64,000 bases of DNA, taken from contig JAKSYS010000007.1 in the NCBI GenBank assembly GCA_022925895.1, forward strand, positions 1 to 64,000, given 5' to 3'. Shown piece by piece: positions 35,228 through 46,030 of the stretch (position 1 is its first letter; each line of letters begins with the position of its first letter). The DNA comes from Fragilaria crotonensis. Lineage: Eukaryota; Bacillariophyta; Fragilariophyceae; Fragilariales; Fragilariaceae. Below the pieces are notes generated by a model. That model made no database searches. It worked only from the letters and a program-made list of their open reading frames with translations, and was not told the DNA's origin. The position numbers and the translations under genes are program-made.

Positions 35228-35738
35228 TAGAGACCATTCGGGGATTGATTCGGCGTTTTGATTTTTGGTTATGAGTCATGTTTTCACGCATGCCAATTCA
35301 CAGAATAAGCAACATCTCTTTTTCATGTTCATACTATATCAATGAGAATCGATAATTTAAAAATGTTGCATAAGTAGTATCAATAAATTTTGTTTAAGTA
35401 TTCTTGACTTGCAAAATTTTATGCCTTGAGTTTTCCTGTCGATGTGATGCTCTTGCTGTCAGTGTGAATTTCGTCAAAAATAAGAAGTAAGAAACAGGCG
35501 TGCACTATGCCATTCCTTGCCATAGCAGAGACAACATAGTGCAAGCCTGTTGAAAACTTCTGCGAATTGGTCAAGTGTCAAGTTACGGCGCCTTGAAAAA
35601 TGCACCGGACCGTTGGACCGTTAAATACTTTTGAGCGGAGTATACTTTTCTGTTCTTACAAAATTCAAGAGTGACACGGACATATAACGCTAGACCAGCG
35701 GGATCGAAACACCGAATTAATCTCTCGAATGGTCTCTA
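35228..35738. mobile_element. TIR element of about 0.5 kb (MITE-like)
   Basis: The left end (35228 onward, TAGAGACCATTCG, GATT and ATTCGG motifs) matches the inverse complement of the right end (about 35704-35738) over roughly 35 bases with about five differences. There is no coding capacity. The interior holds a strong hairpin at 35493-35551. I could not define a target-site duplication. Confidence 0.65.
35493..35551. repeat. Inverted repeat able to form a hairpin
   Basis: Arms AACAGGCGTGCACTATG (35493-35509) and CATAGTGCAAGCCTGTT (35535-35551) pair at 16 of 17 positions around a 25-base loop. It lies inside the TIR element at 35228-35738. Confidence 0.8.
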
Positions 35739-36167
35739 CGGTAGTCTCTACTACCGGTAGAGAGACTCTCTAGTATGTAGAGCAACAGGTTGATCAGGTT
35801 ATGAAACTTGGATTTGCAAACGTGGCGAAAAGATATCGGTAACTGGCATGTCCAAGTTATTTATTTACGAAAGACGGGTCCCACTACTACGTGTAAAGCA
35901 AAAATCGAAGTCAAATCACGAGTTGATTAGTTCGACCACTTTGAAACTTGGATCCCGAATAATTCTGAGCACTACAGTAGTCTAGACCTACAACGTGCCC
36001 GTACCGTATGTACGTAGTTCACTGTAAGAAACCAGCTTCCAGACTTCATGCCCCTCGTGATAGTTCAAGGTTCAAGGACCTGTACTGGGACAGTTAATCA
36101 AAGTAATGGACAAGAAAGCATGTCCTCAACCAGTCAAGAATGGCCTCTCTCCAAGGCGTGGTTTCGA

Positions 36168-36313
36168 TTAGAATGCAAGGAAATGACGTCAAGCATGACG
36201 TCACAGTACTAACCCTTTCACGTGCTACTTACGGTGATACAGTACTCCAGTAAGACAGTAACAGGTGGAGAGCACGATGATTGGTACGGCTTGACGTCAT
36301 TTCCTTGCATTCT
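36168..36313. mobile_element. MITE, family 1, member 2
   Basis: TIRs of 28 bases with one mismatch: left ATTAGAATGCAAGGAAATGA and onward to GACGTCAAGC, right its inverse complement. The interior matches the member at 16475-16623, including CAGTACTCCA and the GATTGGTAC segment, but TIR details differ (AAGG versus AGTG), so the two inserted separately. It lies just upstream of the broken exostosin-like gene and supplies the first codons of an open frame at 36281. Confidence 0.88.
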
Positions 36314-36480
36314 GATCGGATCCGATCCCAAGAAATTACTCAGAGTTCATCTGACGACAATTGTAGGCTTGTCAATTGGATTCGTTGTTACAAGTTAAGG
36401 ACTAGCCGTAATCTTTCCTTCATCGGAGTACGATCGTTGCCATTCGTATCCAAGGCATTAAAAACAACCAATCTAAGCAA

Positions 36481-37553
36481 GACAGATCATGAAACTGTCG
36501 CAACAGTACCGGTAGGAGACACAGGGAAGGTCGCTTTTCTGTGTCGTTGGAGCGAACGCTATCCGAACGAGGTTTGAATCTCATAACAGGAATATCCGGT
36601 TGTCACCTCGCAGCATGGGTTTTTCAAGGTGGCGAACGGGGCGCTTCATTCATTGACTGTAATCTTGCCCGTGGCAGGGGGGACGTCCTCGGTTTAGGGG
36701 CCTATCATGCGAGTCAACAACTAGATCCGGATACAGCACTGAAGATCCAATCGTACGATACAATCTATGTGAATGTGAGAGGGCTCACCGTGTTTGTTGA
36801 AACCATACTTCCGAACATCACCACACCCATCGTCTTACTGGTGGGCCAATATTACCATCATGATATACAGTTGATTCCTGCAGAAACCGAAGTAACGTTG
36901 ATGAATGCCTCATGCATTGTAAGACTCTTTGCTCAAAATCTTGGAGAATACTTTCATCAGCCACATCATCCCAAACTAGCGCCCTGGCCCTATGGCATTC
37001 AGCCTTATCCCTACAAACGTCGGCGTCGTCATCCGTGGCCAAGTGATTTCTTGAGTGAAGCTTTTTGGAGGCTCCAGAATTCCAAAAACAGCAGCACCAA
37101 AACAAAGGGCATCATGCACGGGTACCTCAACCAGAACACCCATCCGAAACGGGAGAACATTTCGTCTGGTCCAAAACTTGACAATGCTGAGTATTACGAA
37201 GAAATTGCACGACACCGATTCATCCTCTCTCCTGACGGGGACCGACCCGAATGCTACCGAACATTTGAGGCCATTGGTCTGGGGACTGTACCAATCACAG
37301 AGTTGTCCGCATCCCTTCATCGTCATCTGCAACCGCACCAATTCTGTTCGAAACGTCTGATTGGGATCTTAACGAGACACAGGCCACGGAACGGCTGGGG
37401 GTATCCCAGTTTCCGACAGTGAACCGGATGTTAGTTTTGGAAGAGTATTGGTTGGACTATGTTGAGCGTGAGATGGGTGGAAGGAGCCTACGCTGGTTTG
37501 ACCGCATATCATTGAGAAAAGCAACACTCGATAACTTCCATATTCTCACATAG
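36481..37553 (+). pseudogene. Exostosin-like glycosyltransferase, broken copy
   Basis: Homologue of the gene at 49333-50598, alignable from about 36481 to 37553. The main frame (36541-37422) covers most of the protein, including LILVGQYYHH-type and RHRFILSPDGDRPECYRTFEAI motifs. Two one-base losses separate it from an intact reading: GGG near 36528, where the N-terminal frame is lost, and CC instead of CCC near 37334, after which the frame leaves the conserved VSQFPTVNRMLVLEEYW segment that is still present in the DNA. The homology stops at a stop codon near 37553, where the sequence switches abruptly to ATP-grasp gene sequence. Either a pseudogene or a gene carrying uncorrected indels; the chimeric 3' end favours pseudogene. 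Confidence 0.82.
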
Positions 37554-37565
37554 TAGACGGATAAC

Positions 37566-38515
37566 CCAATTTTGGAAGCCCATGGCGACAAGAATGCGAC
37601 TGGTCATCGTCACGATTCCATTCCCATTGGCCACGGCGTGATTGGTCATGGAGGATACTCTGACATTGTTCAGTACCTATATTACGTTCAGGGAGCCGAC
37701 AATGACTTGGCAGCACAGTGCAATGAGGCACTCTTTCGTCATTTGCACAAGCGGGCCAAGGGTGTCATTGTCCGTAGCAATCCTGGCACCCTGTGTCCTG
37801 CAGCTCAGGCTAAACTTGACTCGCTCTTGACGGAGCTTTCCGCAATGGGAGTTCTCGTCTTGTCGACCCCCGAATTCGTTTGTGCCGTGGGAGCCAAGGA
37901 CGCTCATGTTAAGATCAAACATTTGCATATTGGTATCCTTGATGCATCCGTCTACACAACTGCCGATCAGCTCATGGAGGGATTCCGAATGTCCATTGCG
38001 TTTCAGCCCCGGGTCATTAAGCAGAATCGAGGATCTCAAGGAGAAGGAATTGGATTTGCAAGTTGCAAGATGAATCCCAGTACTGTCAAAACTATGGTGA
38101 CGTCATTGCTGATCTCGACACGAAGTTGGTCCTCATGGAGGCCTTTGACAATCATGTTGAAATCCATACAGTGGCAGAATTCATTGAGTTCTGTGTCAAC
38201 GGACGCACCGAATTGTCGGGAGAGTGGACTTCCACTGGTGTTGGAAGATACCTCGAAGGTGGCATTGATCCGGCGCAATGCTGGTCGAAATAACGCTTCT
38301 TGCCTCGTATTGTCGAAGGAGAAGTCAGATGCATCATGGTCGGGTCCGAACTCATTGGCGTGGTGCACATAAAAGGCTCTATGCAAGGAATGCCGTTTAT
38401 TCGAGAGATTATTTTTGGATGCATGGATGGGAAGCGAACAAAAAACCTGATCTATGGACGAAGTGCGGTGCGAAAACTCATTATTATTACATTACTACTG
38501 TTATGATGAACTAGC
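37566..38515 (+). pseudogene. Truncated copy of the ATP-grasp-like gene
   Basis: Starts abruptly at a sequence equal to about 29602 of the intact gene (CCAATTTTGGAAGCCC) and follows it to about 30415. It then lacks about 350 bases covering the C-terminal GEFNCSCVG region and resumes in the 3' untranslated region (38400-38515 matching about 30770-30885). The frame is also shifted by one missing T near 38050, at the glycine-rich loop. The first ~145 codons of the intact gene are absent. It cannot encode a functional enzyme. Confidence 0.9.
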
Positions 38516-38887
38516 GTATTTACAAATCGATGGTTGACCATATATTGATTAAAATGCTGGAAGATGCCTCTTAAGTTTCAACGGGCCAATTGTGGCGGTG
38601 GCAGTAGTATAACAGGTTGTTCCAGTCACAGCTATCGATGCTGTTGATAATCATGAGAATCATAATTCAGTTTAGTTGTGTAATCGATATGATGGTAAGG
38701 CAAAGCGTCTCGCTGAGTTGGCGTACCCTTATTGTCTTCTGGCATGTCATTCGTCCAGTGTTCGTCTTGAATCCAGGAGGAAATAATTATGTGAATAAAC
38801 CTATTTGCCTCGAGAATATCCTCTCCGTAAGGTCGCGGATCGTGGAAAGCGAAGATACTATTCGGCGACCCCTTTAAGATTAGAGCA
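38516..38887. other. Intergenic between pseudogene and S28 gene
   Basis: Convergent spacer; no gene supported. Confidence 0.4.
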
Positions 38888-40510
38888 CTACTTGACCGAC
38901 GTTGACATGCCCGGCATTTGCTCTCGCACATACTTGCCTGGTTGAATTTCATCCAACCATGCCGCTAAAATGTTGCGAATCGTTACGAACCCAGAAACAA
39001 TGTCTGGCGTGTCTTGATCCGATGGACCAACATGAGTTAGATCTGAGTGATGCGCACCATTTTCGAAGTTGATGGTTAACAATGTATCGCTCAGGTTCTG
39101 CAAGATGCCACCCACAGACCACCCGTCATTGAGTCCATTGGTAAATAGAATATGACTAGCATTCGTTGATCCGACCAAATCATCGAAATGCCATTCGTCC
39201 ACTAATTTTCTAGGTTCCGGCGTGACTTGAAAACGCGTCTGACAGTGCTGTACCAGCCAAGCCACGCTCCACTGTCGTTCTGGGAACATGCTTGCCTTGG
39301 AGAAACCAATCGCTTCCACCAAGAGAGTGCACGTTTGGAAATCCCACCGTTCGCCCGACAATCCTGTCCCCACCCCACTCCAGTCCCCACCCGACAGTGT
39401 CGCATTGGGACCACTTGGCAATTGCAACGACATGTCGACGCAATCCTTGTCCTTATTCCGTTTCTTGTGGATGTTGTTGCTATTGTCATTTTGATCTGAT
39501 GACATCAGGTGTTGCTTCACAAACTGTGACACAATTTGAATGGGATCCCAATGAATTGATGAAAATGTCTCGCAAGCCTGATAGAGACTTGTCTTTGTTG
39601 CATTGTTATGATTGTCATCATTCCGAGTAGTGGGAGGATAGTTTGCCATATTGTCATTTGCAAATGTATATGCCACAATCATCATGACTTCTTCGGCCAA
39701 TACTGACATGGTACGCACATACTCTGGCTGACTTTGACGACAAAAGCCCAATGCTACCACCATATCCTCCACATTCTGCAGAGTATCAGGCAATTCATGC
39801 AACAATATGTATTGAACCATGGATAAGGTTTGTCGTACATGATTGGAACAATTTGGACGAGTCCGATCGGCCACCACCGTAATGTGGTCGTAGTACGCAG
39901 CAGCACCACCCGACTCTGATATTTGTTGAGAATAAAACAACATGGGTGCCGATGCGGCATAGGCCATATCCACAATGTCTGGAAATCGCAACCGTGCCAT
40001 GGCACTCAACCAACCGGGGTAAGAACCTCCGACAGTTATAATGGGACAGTACAGTGGTGACGTGCGGTTCAGTGAACAGTTCAAACGGAGTTGATACGAT
40101 TTGAGTAAACGCATGGCATCCTTCAGGGCTTGTTGGGGAGTGAGGAGTTGTACGAGATGCGTTCGATCTGTTGTAGAATGTAGAGGTTGCGATTCTCCAT
40201 AGAATCGATGTTCAGGTTGGATGACGTAGGCTCCAAAGTCCTTGGCCAAGTGATGTGTGATGAAGGGATACATGAGACCAGTTGATGGTTCTATATTGCC
40301 CTCGCCTCCCAGAATGCAAAAGATGGGATGGCCGGGTCCCTGAAATTCCTTTCCCCAAGTGTAGTACCTTTGGACCCATCGACGCTTGTCGCAACAGCTG
40401 TCGTGATCGACAATTTGATCCTTGTAGTACCTCGCGGGGGCTGCTGTACCTTCCGATGTACAACTGAGGGACCCGAGGATGAAGGCAACGGCAAGCGATT
40501 TAGAGTTCAT
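38888..40510 (-). CDS. Serine carboxypeptidase S28 family (Pro-X carboxypeptidase-like)
   Basis: Intact single-exon frame of 540 codons, full length for family S28. A signal peptide covers about residues 1-24 (LAVAFILGSLSC, then Ala-rich). YYKDQIVDHD is the typical mature start. Catalytic Ser163 lies in GGSYPG (161-166); the charge-relay Asp is in NGLNDGW and the His in NGAHHSDL near the C-terminus. HRFYGES at about 101-107 is the usual S28 signature. Several NxS/T sites fit secretion or vacuolar/lysosomal location. Family members remove residues after a penultimate proline or act as dipeptidyl peptidases; which one cannot be told. A low-complexity Asn/Lys insertion (about 300-350) breaks the lid domain region and is probably a surface loop. 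Confidence 0.93.
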   Translation of the reverse strand: MNSKSLAVAFILGSLSCTSEGTAAPARYYKDQIVDHDSCCDKRRWVQRYYTWGKEFQGPGHPIFCILGGEGNIEPSTGLMYPFITHHLAKDFGAYVIQPEHRFYGESQPLHSTTDRTHLVQLLTPQQALKDAMRLLKSYQLRLNCSLNRTSPLYCPIITVGGSYPGWLSAMARLRFPDIVDMAYAASAPMLFYSQQISESGGAAAYYDHITVVADRTRPNCSNHVRQTLSMVQYILLHELPDTLQNVEDMVVALGFCRQSQPEYVRTMSVLAEEVMMIVAYTFANDNMANYPPTTRNDDNHNNATKTSLYQACETFSSIHWDPIQIVSQFVKQHLMSSDQNDNSNNIHKKRNKDKDCVDMSLQLPSGPNATLSGGDWSGVGTGLSGERWDFQTCTLLVEAIGFSKASMFPERQWSVAWLVQHCQTRFQVTPEPRKLVDEWHFDDLVGSTNASHILFTNGLNDGWSVGGILQNLSDTLLTINFENGAHHSDLTHVGPSDQDTPDIVSGFVTIRNILAAWLDEIQPGKYVREQMPGMSTSVK

Positions 40511-41215
40511 GTTTCATGTCGCAAAATGTTCAAAACAACTGCGATGTTGGCACAGACCGCAGCCAATGCATATCATATGAGCATCGCCATACATGATACT
40601 CATACTACTACCAGGTACTGACCAGTACTACTGACCTACTCTGCAGAATGCAGTCTGCAGTCTGCAGTCTGCAAAAATGCCGTAGATTAATATACGAGTA
40701 TATGTATCGCATAGGATATATATGTTCATACATAGTTAGATAGAGGATCATGAAAAATCAAGAATTTTAGCAAAGATTTTTCCTTTTTCCAACGTGACGT
40801 TTTAAAGATACAGTCCGAGTGCAGCAGTACCGGTACGGATGTAACGGTCTGGCTACTACCGGTAGTATTCAAGCAGTACTCGTCGTCCGTACCGTACATG
40901 TACGCCACTGTTGCTTGATCAGGACGGTAGACAGTAACAGGTTGTAAAAAAATATTCTGTAGACTCGGATTAGAAGGATGAAATGGCTAATTCTAAAAGT
41001 GCTGGATGCCACATGCCAACACAGACGCTCCAAGCGGCGATGCGACGTCTATCGAAAAGCGATTAGTCACAAAAGTGCTTCTCTCGCAGTCTGCGTATTC
41101 GGAATACACAGGCATTACTCCAGCCCTACCTCTCCGAAACATATTCCAGGGTACGTGATTCTGTCAAACTTGTGGCTTTGCTCGAGGACATGCATCAGCT
41201 TAAAAGATTTCACAT
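40511..41215. other. Intergenic, promoter side of the S28 gene
   Basis: No gene. Near 40640-40675 the word CAGTCTG is repeated (TGCAGTCTGCAGTCTGCAGTCTGC), a short microsatellite. TATA-rich stretch at 40690-40725. Confidence 0.4.
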
Positions 41216-42169
41216 CTATTGCCTTCTCACTCGCCCTACCCTCTCCTCATCAGTTGTTCCTCCTCCCTGCACATAAAACTGCTCCTCGTCTAGAACAATG
41301 ACACCCTCTGGGTGCTTAGGCATCATCTCCTCGACACGCCGGTTCCATTGGCCACTGTGATGAGGAAACAAACTTCGACCCACGCTCCCATCCATGAGAT
41401 CCAAACCGTCTAATCCAGTGGGTAGCGCTCGTACATCCCACCAGGTGCCATGTCCAGGATCATCCCAATTCTTCCATTCGCATGTTTTGATTGTCTTCCC
41501 GGCTACAATTGACCCTGCACTGGCACCCACCAGTAGACCACCCTCGCGACCGACAACACTAGCGATAGTCTCATCCAATTTCGTTCGACGAACTTGATAC
41601 AAGAGATAATACGTATTGCCTTGTTCCAAATAGATACACGCTGCATCCATATCCTGCATAAGTGTGGCCGCTCCCCCGTCCGGCAAGGCACCGAGCATCA
41701 CTCCAACAATCAAATCGGATGAAACTCCCAACATTTTTTGAAAATCCATCGTCATGTAGTTATTCCTTGCTTCATTCTCGTGACTAGTTTTAGCATCGCT
41801 CGAACTGCTGTATCTCTTGGGATCCAAGAGAGCATCATAAATATAAATGATTTTGGTCCGTTTCGTTGCTGTCACAGCATCATGATAGAGTTCCCGAAAG
41901 GCAGTGATCATGAATGGCGTAGTAAGACCGGATGATGTCAGGAGGAGACGCATAGCGGACAATGGAGCTCTCGATTCGTTGCACCACAAGGACGACGATG
42001 ATGATGACGACGATTGTGAAGACGACACGTCGTTGTTGCTATTGCTTTTGTCGGCCACAACGAGTGAGAAAACGATAGTTTGTTGTATTGATATGAACAC
42101 AAGAAGGAGAAGGGAAGCAATTCTCAACGAAACAGTTGATCGGGATACACAGATCATGGCTTTTCTCAC
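41216..42169 (-). CDS. Peptidase S51 family protein (cyanophycinase/peptidase E-like), secreted
   Basis: Intact frame of 317 codons. A long N-terminal hydrophobic leader (IASLLLLVFISIQQTIVFSL) and a poly-Ser linker precede the catalytic domain. The nucleophile motif GASAGS (residues 215-220, Ser217) is diagnostic of S51. A His-rich LFPHHSGQWNRR segment follows and probably holds the catalytic His. ALPDGGAATLMQ resembles the glycine-rich oxyanion region. The family cleaves cyanophycin-type beta-Asp-Arg bonds or Asp-Xaa dipeptides. Diatoms are not known to store cyanophycin, so an Asp-dipeptidase or unknown role is more likely. The upstream region carries one arm of a 31-bp inverted repeat. Confidence 0.88.
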   Translation of the reverse strand: MRKAMICVSRSTVSLRIASLLLLVFISIQQTIVFSLVVADKSNSNNDVSSSQSSSSSSSSLWCNESRAPLSAMRLLLTSSGLTTPFMITAFRELYHDAVTATKRTKIIYIYDALLDPKRYSSSSDAKTSHENEARNNYMTMDFQKMLGVSSDLIVGVMLGALPDGGAATLMQDMDAACIYLEQGNTYYLLYQVRRTKLDETIASVVGREGGLLVGASAGSIVAGKTIKTCEWKNWDDPGHGTWWDVRALPTGLDGLDLMDGSVGRSLFPHHSGQWNRRVEEMMPKHPEGVIVLDEEQFYVQGGGTTDEERVGRVRRQ

Positions 42170-42315
42170 TCATCACTCATCATCTGCAGGTTGCTTCGTT
42201 CGGAAAACACGATACCATACCATCGGCACATGCGGCGCGCAAATCTGCTACAGTACAAGTATCTGGAGGACTCCAGTACCCAAAAACAAATCCGGGTTCT
42301 ATACCCATGACCGGA

Positions 42316-42346
42316 TCCGATTAGGTTTCACCAATTTGACGTCAGC
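42316..42346 (+). repeat. Left arm of a 31-bp perfect inverted repeat
   Basis: TCCGATTAGGTTTCACCAAT and onward to GACGTCAGC. The exact inverse complement is at 44544-44574. Similarity continues a few bases outward (CATGACCGGA versus AATGAACGGG). The pair brackets the hairpin satellite and a MULE fragment. It lies about 150 bases upstream of the S51 start codon. Confidence 0.9.
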
Positions 42347-42530
42347 GCCCACGTCATAGTAATAATCTACAGTGAGACCTCCTGTAGAAGAATTTTGAAG
42401 ACATCGGAAATTTGAATGGCTGACAAAACACGGAATCTTTGTTGTTGACTTCTATCGGTGCTTTTCCTAATGCGCATGCCAAGCCTTTGTCATGTCAGAT
42501 AGATAACTGCTACTCTTCTCCTTCTATCAG

Positions 42531-42583
42531 TGATTCATGTGTTTCCCTTTTGAATCTTCATGTGTTTCCCTTTTGAATCACTC
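42531..42583. repeat. Short tandem duplication
   Basis: TTCATGTGTTTCCCTTTTGA plus two bases occurs twice in direct succession, just before the satellite array. Confidence 0.85.
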
Positions 42584-42624
42584 GAGTACTACACTGTACT
42601 GCAACAGTACTACCGTACTCAAAG

Positions 42625-43713
42625 GACTATTTGCCATTGTACTGTACTGCTGTTACTGGTACTGTGACGACTATTTGAAGATCGAATTTCGATCACCAAA
42701 TAGTCGCCATTGTACTGTACTGCTGTTACTGGTACTGTGACGACTATTTGAAGATCGAATTTCGATCACCAAATAGTCGCCATTGTACTGTACTGTGTTA
42801 CTGGTACTGTGACGACTATTTGAAGATCAAATTTCGATCACCAAATAGTCGCCATTGTACTGTACTAGTGTTACTCGTACTGTGACGACTATTTGAAGAT
42901 CAAATTCGATCACCAAATAGTCGCCATTGTACTGTACTGGTGATACTCGTACTGTGACGACTATTTGAAGATCAATTTCGATCACCAAATAGTCGCCATT
43001 GTACTGTACTGCTGTTATCAGACTGTGACGACTATTTGAAGATCAAATTTCGATCACCAAATAGTCGCCATTGTACTGTACTGGTGTTACTCGACTGTGA
43101 CGACTATTTGAAGATCGAATTTTGATCACCAAATAGTCGCCATTGTACTGTACTGGTGTTACTTGTACTGTGACGACTATTTGAAGATCGAATTTCGATC
43201 ACCAAATAGTCGCCATTGTACTGTACTGGTGTTACTCATACTGTGACGACTATTTGAAGATCGAATTTCGATCACCAAATAGTCGCCATTGTACTGTACT
43301 GGTGATACAGTGACGACTATTTGAAGATCGAATTTCGATCACCAAATAGTCGCCATTGTACTGTACTGGTGTTACTCATACTGTGATGACTATTTGAAGA
43401 TCAAATTTTGATCACCAAATAGTCACCATTGTACTGTACTGGTGATACTCGTACTGTGACGACTATTTGAAGATCAATTTCGATCACCAAATAGTCGCCA
43501 TTGTACTGTACTGGTGTTACTCATACTGTGACGACTATTTGAAGATCGATTTCGATCACCAAATAGTCGCCATTGTACTGTACTGGTGATACTGTACTGT
43601 GACGACTATTTGAAGATCGAATTTCGATCACCAAATAGTCGCCATTGTACTGTACTAGTGTTACTCGACTGTGACGACTATTTGAAGATCAAATTTCGAT
43701 CACCAAATAGTAG
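42625..43713. repeat. Satellite array of about 15 hairpin units
   Basis: About 15 tandem units of 68-74 bases. Each has a core GACTATTTGAAGATC, then GAATTTC, then GATCACCAAATAGTC, which is an imperfect palindrome: the CGACTATTTG and GATCGAA arms pair with TTCGATC and CAAATAGTCG. Each unit also has a linker CCATTGTACTGTACTG(G/C)TG(T/A)TACT. The core is better conserved than the linker. Mutations in one arm are sometimes matched in the other; for example the unit near 43384 reads GATGACTATTTG with CAAATAGTCACC, keeping the stem paired. No coding frame persists across units. Confidence 0.96.
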
Positions 43714-43888
43714 TCCCCATCCTACTCATGATGTCGAACAAGAACGAAAGTTGTTTTTAATTCTACTAAATGTACTACTTCGTGTGCTGTACATCAACAA
43801 AATTATCAGAAACATCAGTTTCATGTCCAGAACAGAGGTCGTTGAGTGGTGCCTCAGGCAAGTGGATCTCTTGCGACATTGATTAGCT

Positions 43889-44226
43889 AGGACCAAATAA
43901 TGTGCTTGGAACCTTTGTACATAGAAGTAGTGTACTGAAAGAGGTCATACTTGGTTTCCAATGATACATTGAAATCGGTTGCATGACAAAAATGACCTTT
44001 GAAAGGCAAAGAAGCAGTCCATGACATAGCCTTGAGAGCAGATAGAGTCTGATCCACTGGATGTGGATCCTGCATCAATGGTCCTTCTTGCTTGTTGTGG
44101 ATGATCCTAAAGAGAACAAAACAGGGGGTTGGTTACAGAATAATCGGTAGGTGGGTGCTGTAGTAACGCAAAATGGCAACAGACAGAGAGCGAACAAGAG
44201 CAAAAACAGAACAACAGCAACAAGAG
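43889..44226 (-). mobile_element. MULE fragment, duplicate of 49006-49343
   Basis: Nearly identical, in the same orientation, to the 5' end of the MULE at 49006-49343. It includes the coding-like segment HPVDQTLSALKAMSWTASLP read on the minus strand and the purine-rich AGAGCAAAAACAGAA end. It is a detached terminal piece or the remains of a second insertion. Purine-rich AACAAGAGAAAC repeats follow to about 44290. Confidence 0.85.
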
Positions 44227-44543
44227 AAACAAAAGCAGCAAGGAGAGCAAGAACAACAAGAGAAACAAGAATGACAGGGAGACAAAGTGCCGTACCATCG
44301 TGGTTGTGAAATATCAAAATTATGAGTTTTGTGTGAGTAAACTTGAATCCACTACTGGTACCCTGTTATATACACATCTAGACACGATCATTTTTATTTC
44401 TATTCAAACAAATGTGGCGCTGATTTATGTTCCTTATCTAGAACGTAGTTTTGCACAAGAGGTGGTTTGAAAAGTGGGCGCTGAGAAAATCAAAGATAAA
44501 GATTCCGTACAAGTTAAATTCCGCAACAAAAGTGCTGAAAAGT
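44227..44543. other. Purine-rich and unique spacer, no gene
   Basis: Begins with AACAAGAGAAAC/AGCAAGAACAAC-type purine repeats to about 44290, then unique sequence. Confidence 0.4.
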
Positions 44544-44574
44544 GCTGACGTCAAATTGGTGAAACCTAATCGGA
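44544..44574 (-). repeat. Right arm of the 31-bp inverted repeat
   Basis: Exact inverse complement of 42316-42346. On the inner side the two arms then diverge, except that CAGCGCCCAC recurs about 50 bases further in on this side, consistent with a small insertion. Confidence 0.9.
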
Positions 44575-46030
44575 CCCGTTCATTGACGTGTAACTACGAT
44601 GTACCGGTAGTACCGTAGCTAATCTTTGCTAATCCAAGACCCAGTCCTAATGTGTTTGTTCATCGACTTGCACCAGAGAGATGTGTTACCTAGCAAATTC
44701 ATCAATAGAACTAACTCATCTGACAAGGTCATCATATCTTGACTGAACCAACCTTCATGCTGGTAGTAACCCTTCCCGTTGTCACGGGTACTACCAGTGC
44801 TGCAATCCAATGCCCTCTCAGCTAACATACCTCACGAATCACGACCAAGCAAGCACAGACAGGACTCACTGCCAAAGCAATCTTCCTCTACTCATACAAC
44901 CGCAGCGTATGACTATACCTGGTACTACAGTACTAGCTTCCACCATAGCTGTCATAGTCGGGCTTGTCATGCAGTGAGCGACAACCATGTGATGACAATG
45001 GACAGTCCAGCAGTATATAGTACACCAAATCAGGCTGTTCAATGCAGAATGAGGACTGGTCATCACCAAGTAATGCGGGGCCTAAGAGCAGCAACAAGAT
45101 CCTCTGATGACCAGTGTCAACGTACCAAACATGATGGATCAGCATCAGAGCAATGAATCCATTGGATCGAGGTTCATCTGTGTCATAAGATGTGAAGAAA
45201 GATTACAGCAAATCAGTGCAGAGAATAATCAACTGTCAACGGTGGCACCCCACAAGCAGTTCCTACTAAAACACATCCATTGTTCACGACCAGAAGGGAT
45301 TACCATCAGAACTGGAACTGCAAGAAATGCAGTTAAAATCACTCACAAACTCTCCAAACAGAGCAAGAAAAGAATAACAATTGTACTGGTGGTTTCCCAA
45401 TGCCAGAATGGGAAACAGTTGTGCCTTTGTATTAGCTAGGCCATTGGAGAAGTCTATCAAGTAAATGCAAACTGTTCACTGCAGAACAAACAGGGTATGA
45501 TGACAGTATTGTAGTAATATGCACGACAACCAACATTTCTGCAGAATTATTTGAATCAGGAAAAGCTTTTAAGAGTATTTAGTTTGGATCTGGTTGCAGA
45601 ATAGGAATTCCTACGGATCGAGTCCAACATTCAAGAAAACATTGCAAAAGAAACACATGGGCACAAACTCCTCCTGCGAATGAGGAAGAATGGATTGCCG
45701 CGAACACCAAGGTCAGCAAGAGCTTGCTTCCTTTGTAAATGTTGTGCTACTGTTACTTGAAATGCATGTGGAAGTTGGATGTATCCCGTACGATTCGTTG
45801 AGATCTCAAACATCTCAACAGATGCAGCCGAGCAAGTTTTCTCCAAAGGTTCTAATTGCAATACAACTATAATATGCAGCCGATTTTAGTCAAAATCCGG
45901 GTGTAGGCAGGACCTTTCTGTTATGTGTGCCCTATGCTCTATGCATACTTCTCGTTAACATACTTATGACAATTGGTTACTTTTGTTTGAAAATAAAATG
46001 AATCTGTTCCAAAGAAATCTTTTTGAATAC
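44575..46030. other. No intact gene; probably transposon-flanking DNA
   Basis: About 1.45 kb with only short open frames on both strands and no recognisable motif. Its position next to the C-terminal end of the MULE frame suggests transposon 3' or non-coding sequence. I could not find a matching terminal inverted repeat. Confidence 0.4.

Noticed and set aside
42625-43713. CRISPR array
   Set aside because: The repeats are contiguous, with no unique spacers of constant length, and lie in a eukaryotic genome next to transposons. It is a satellite.
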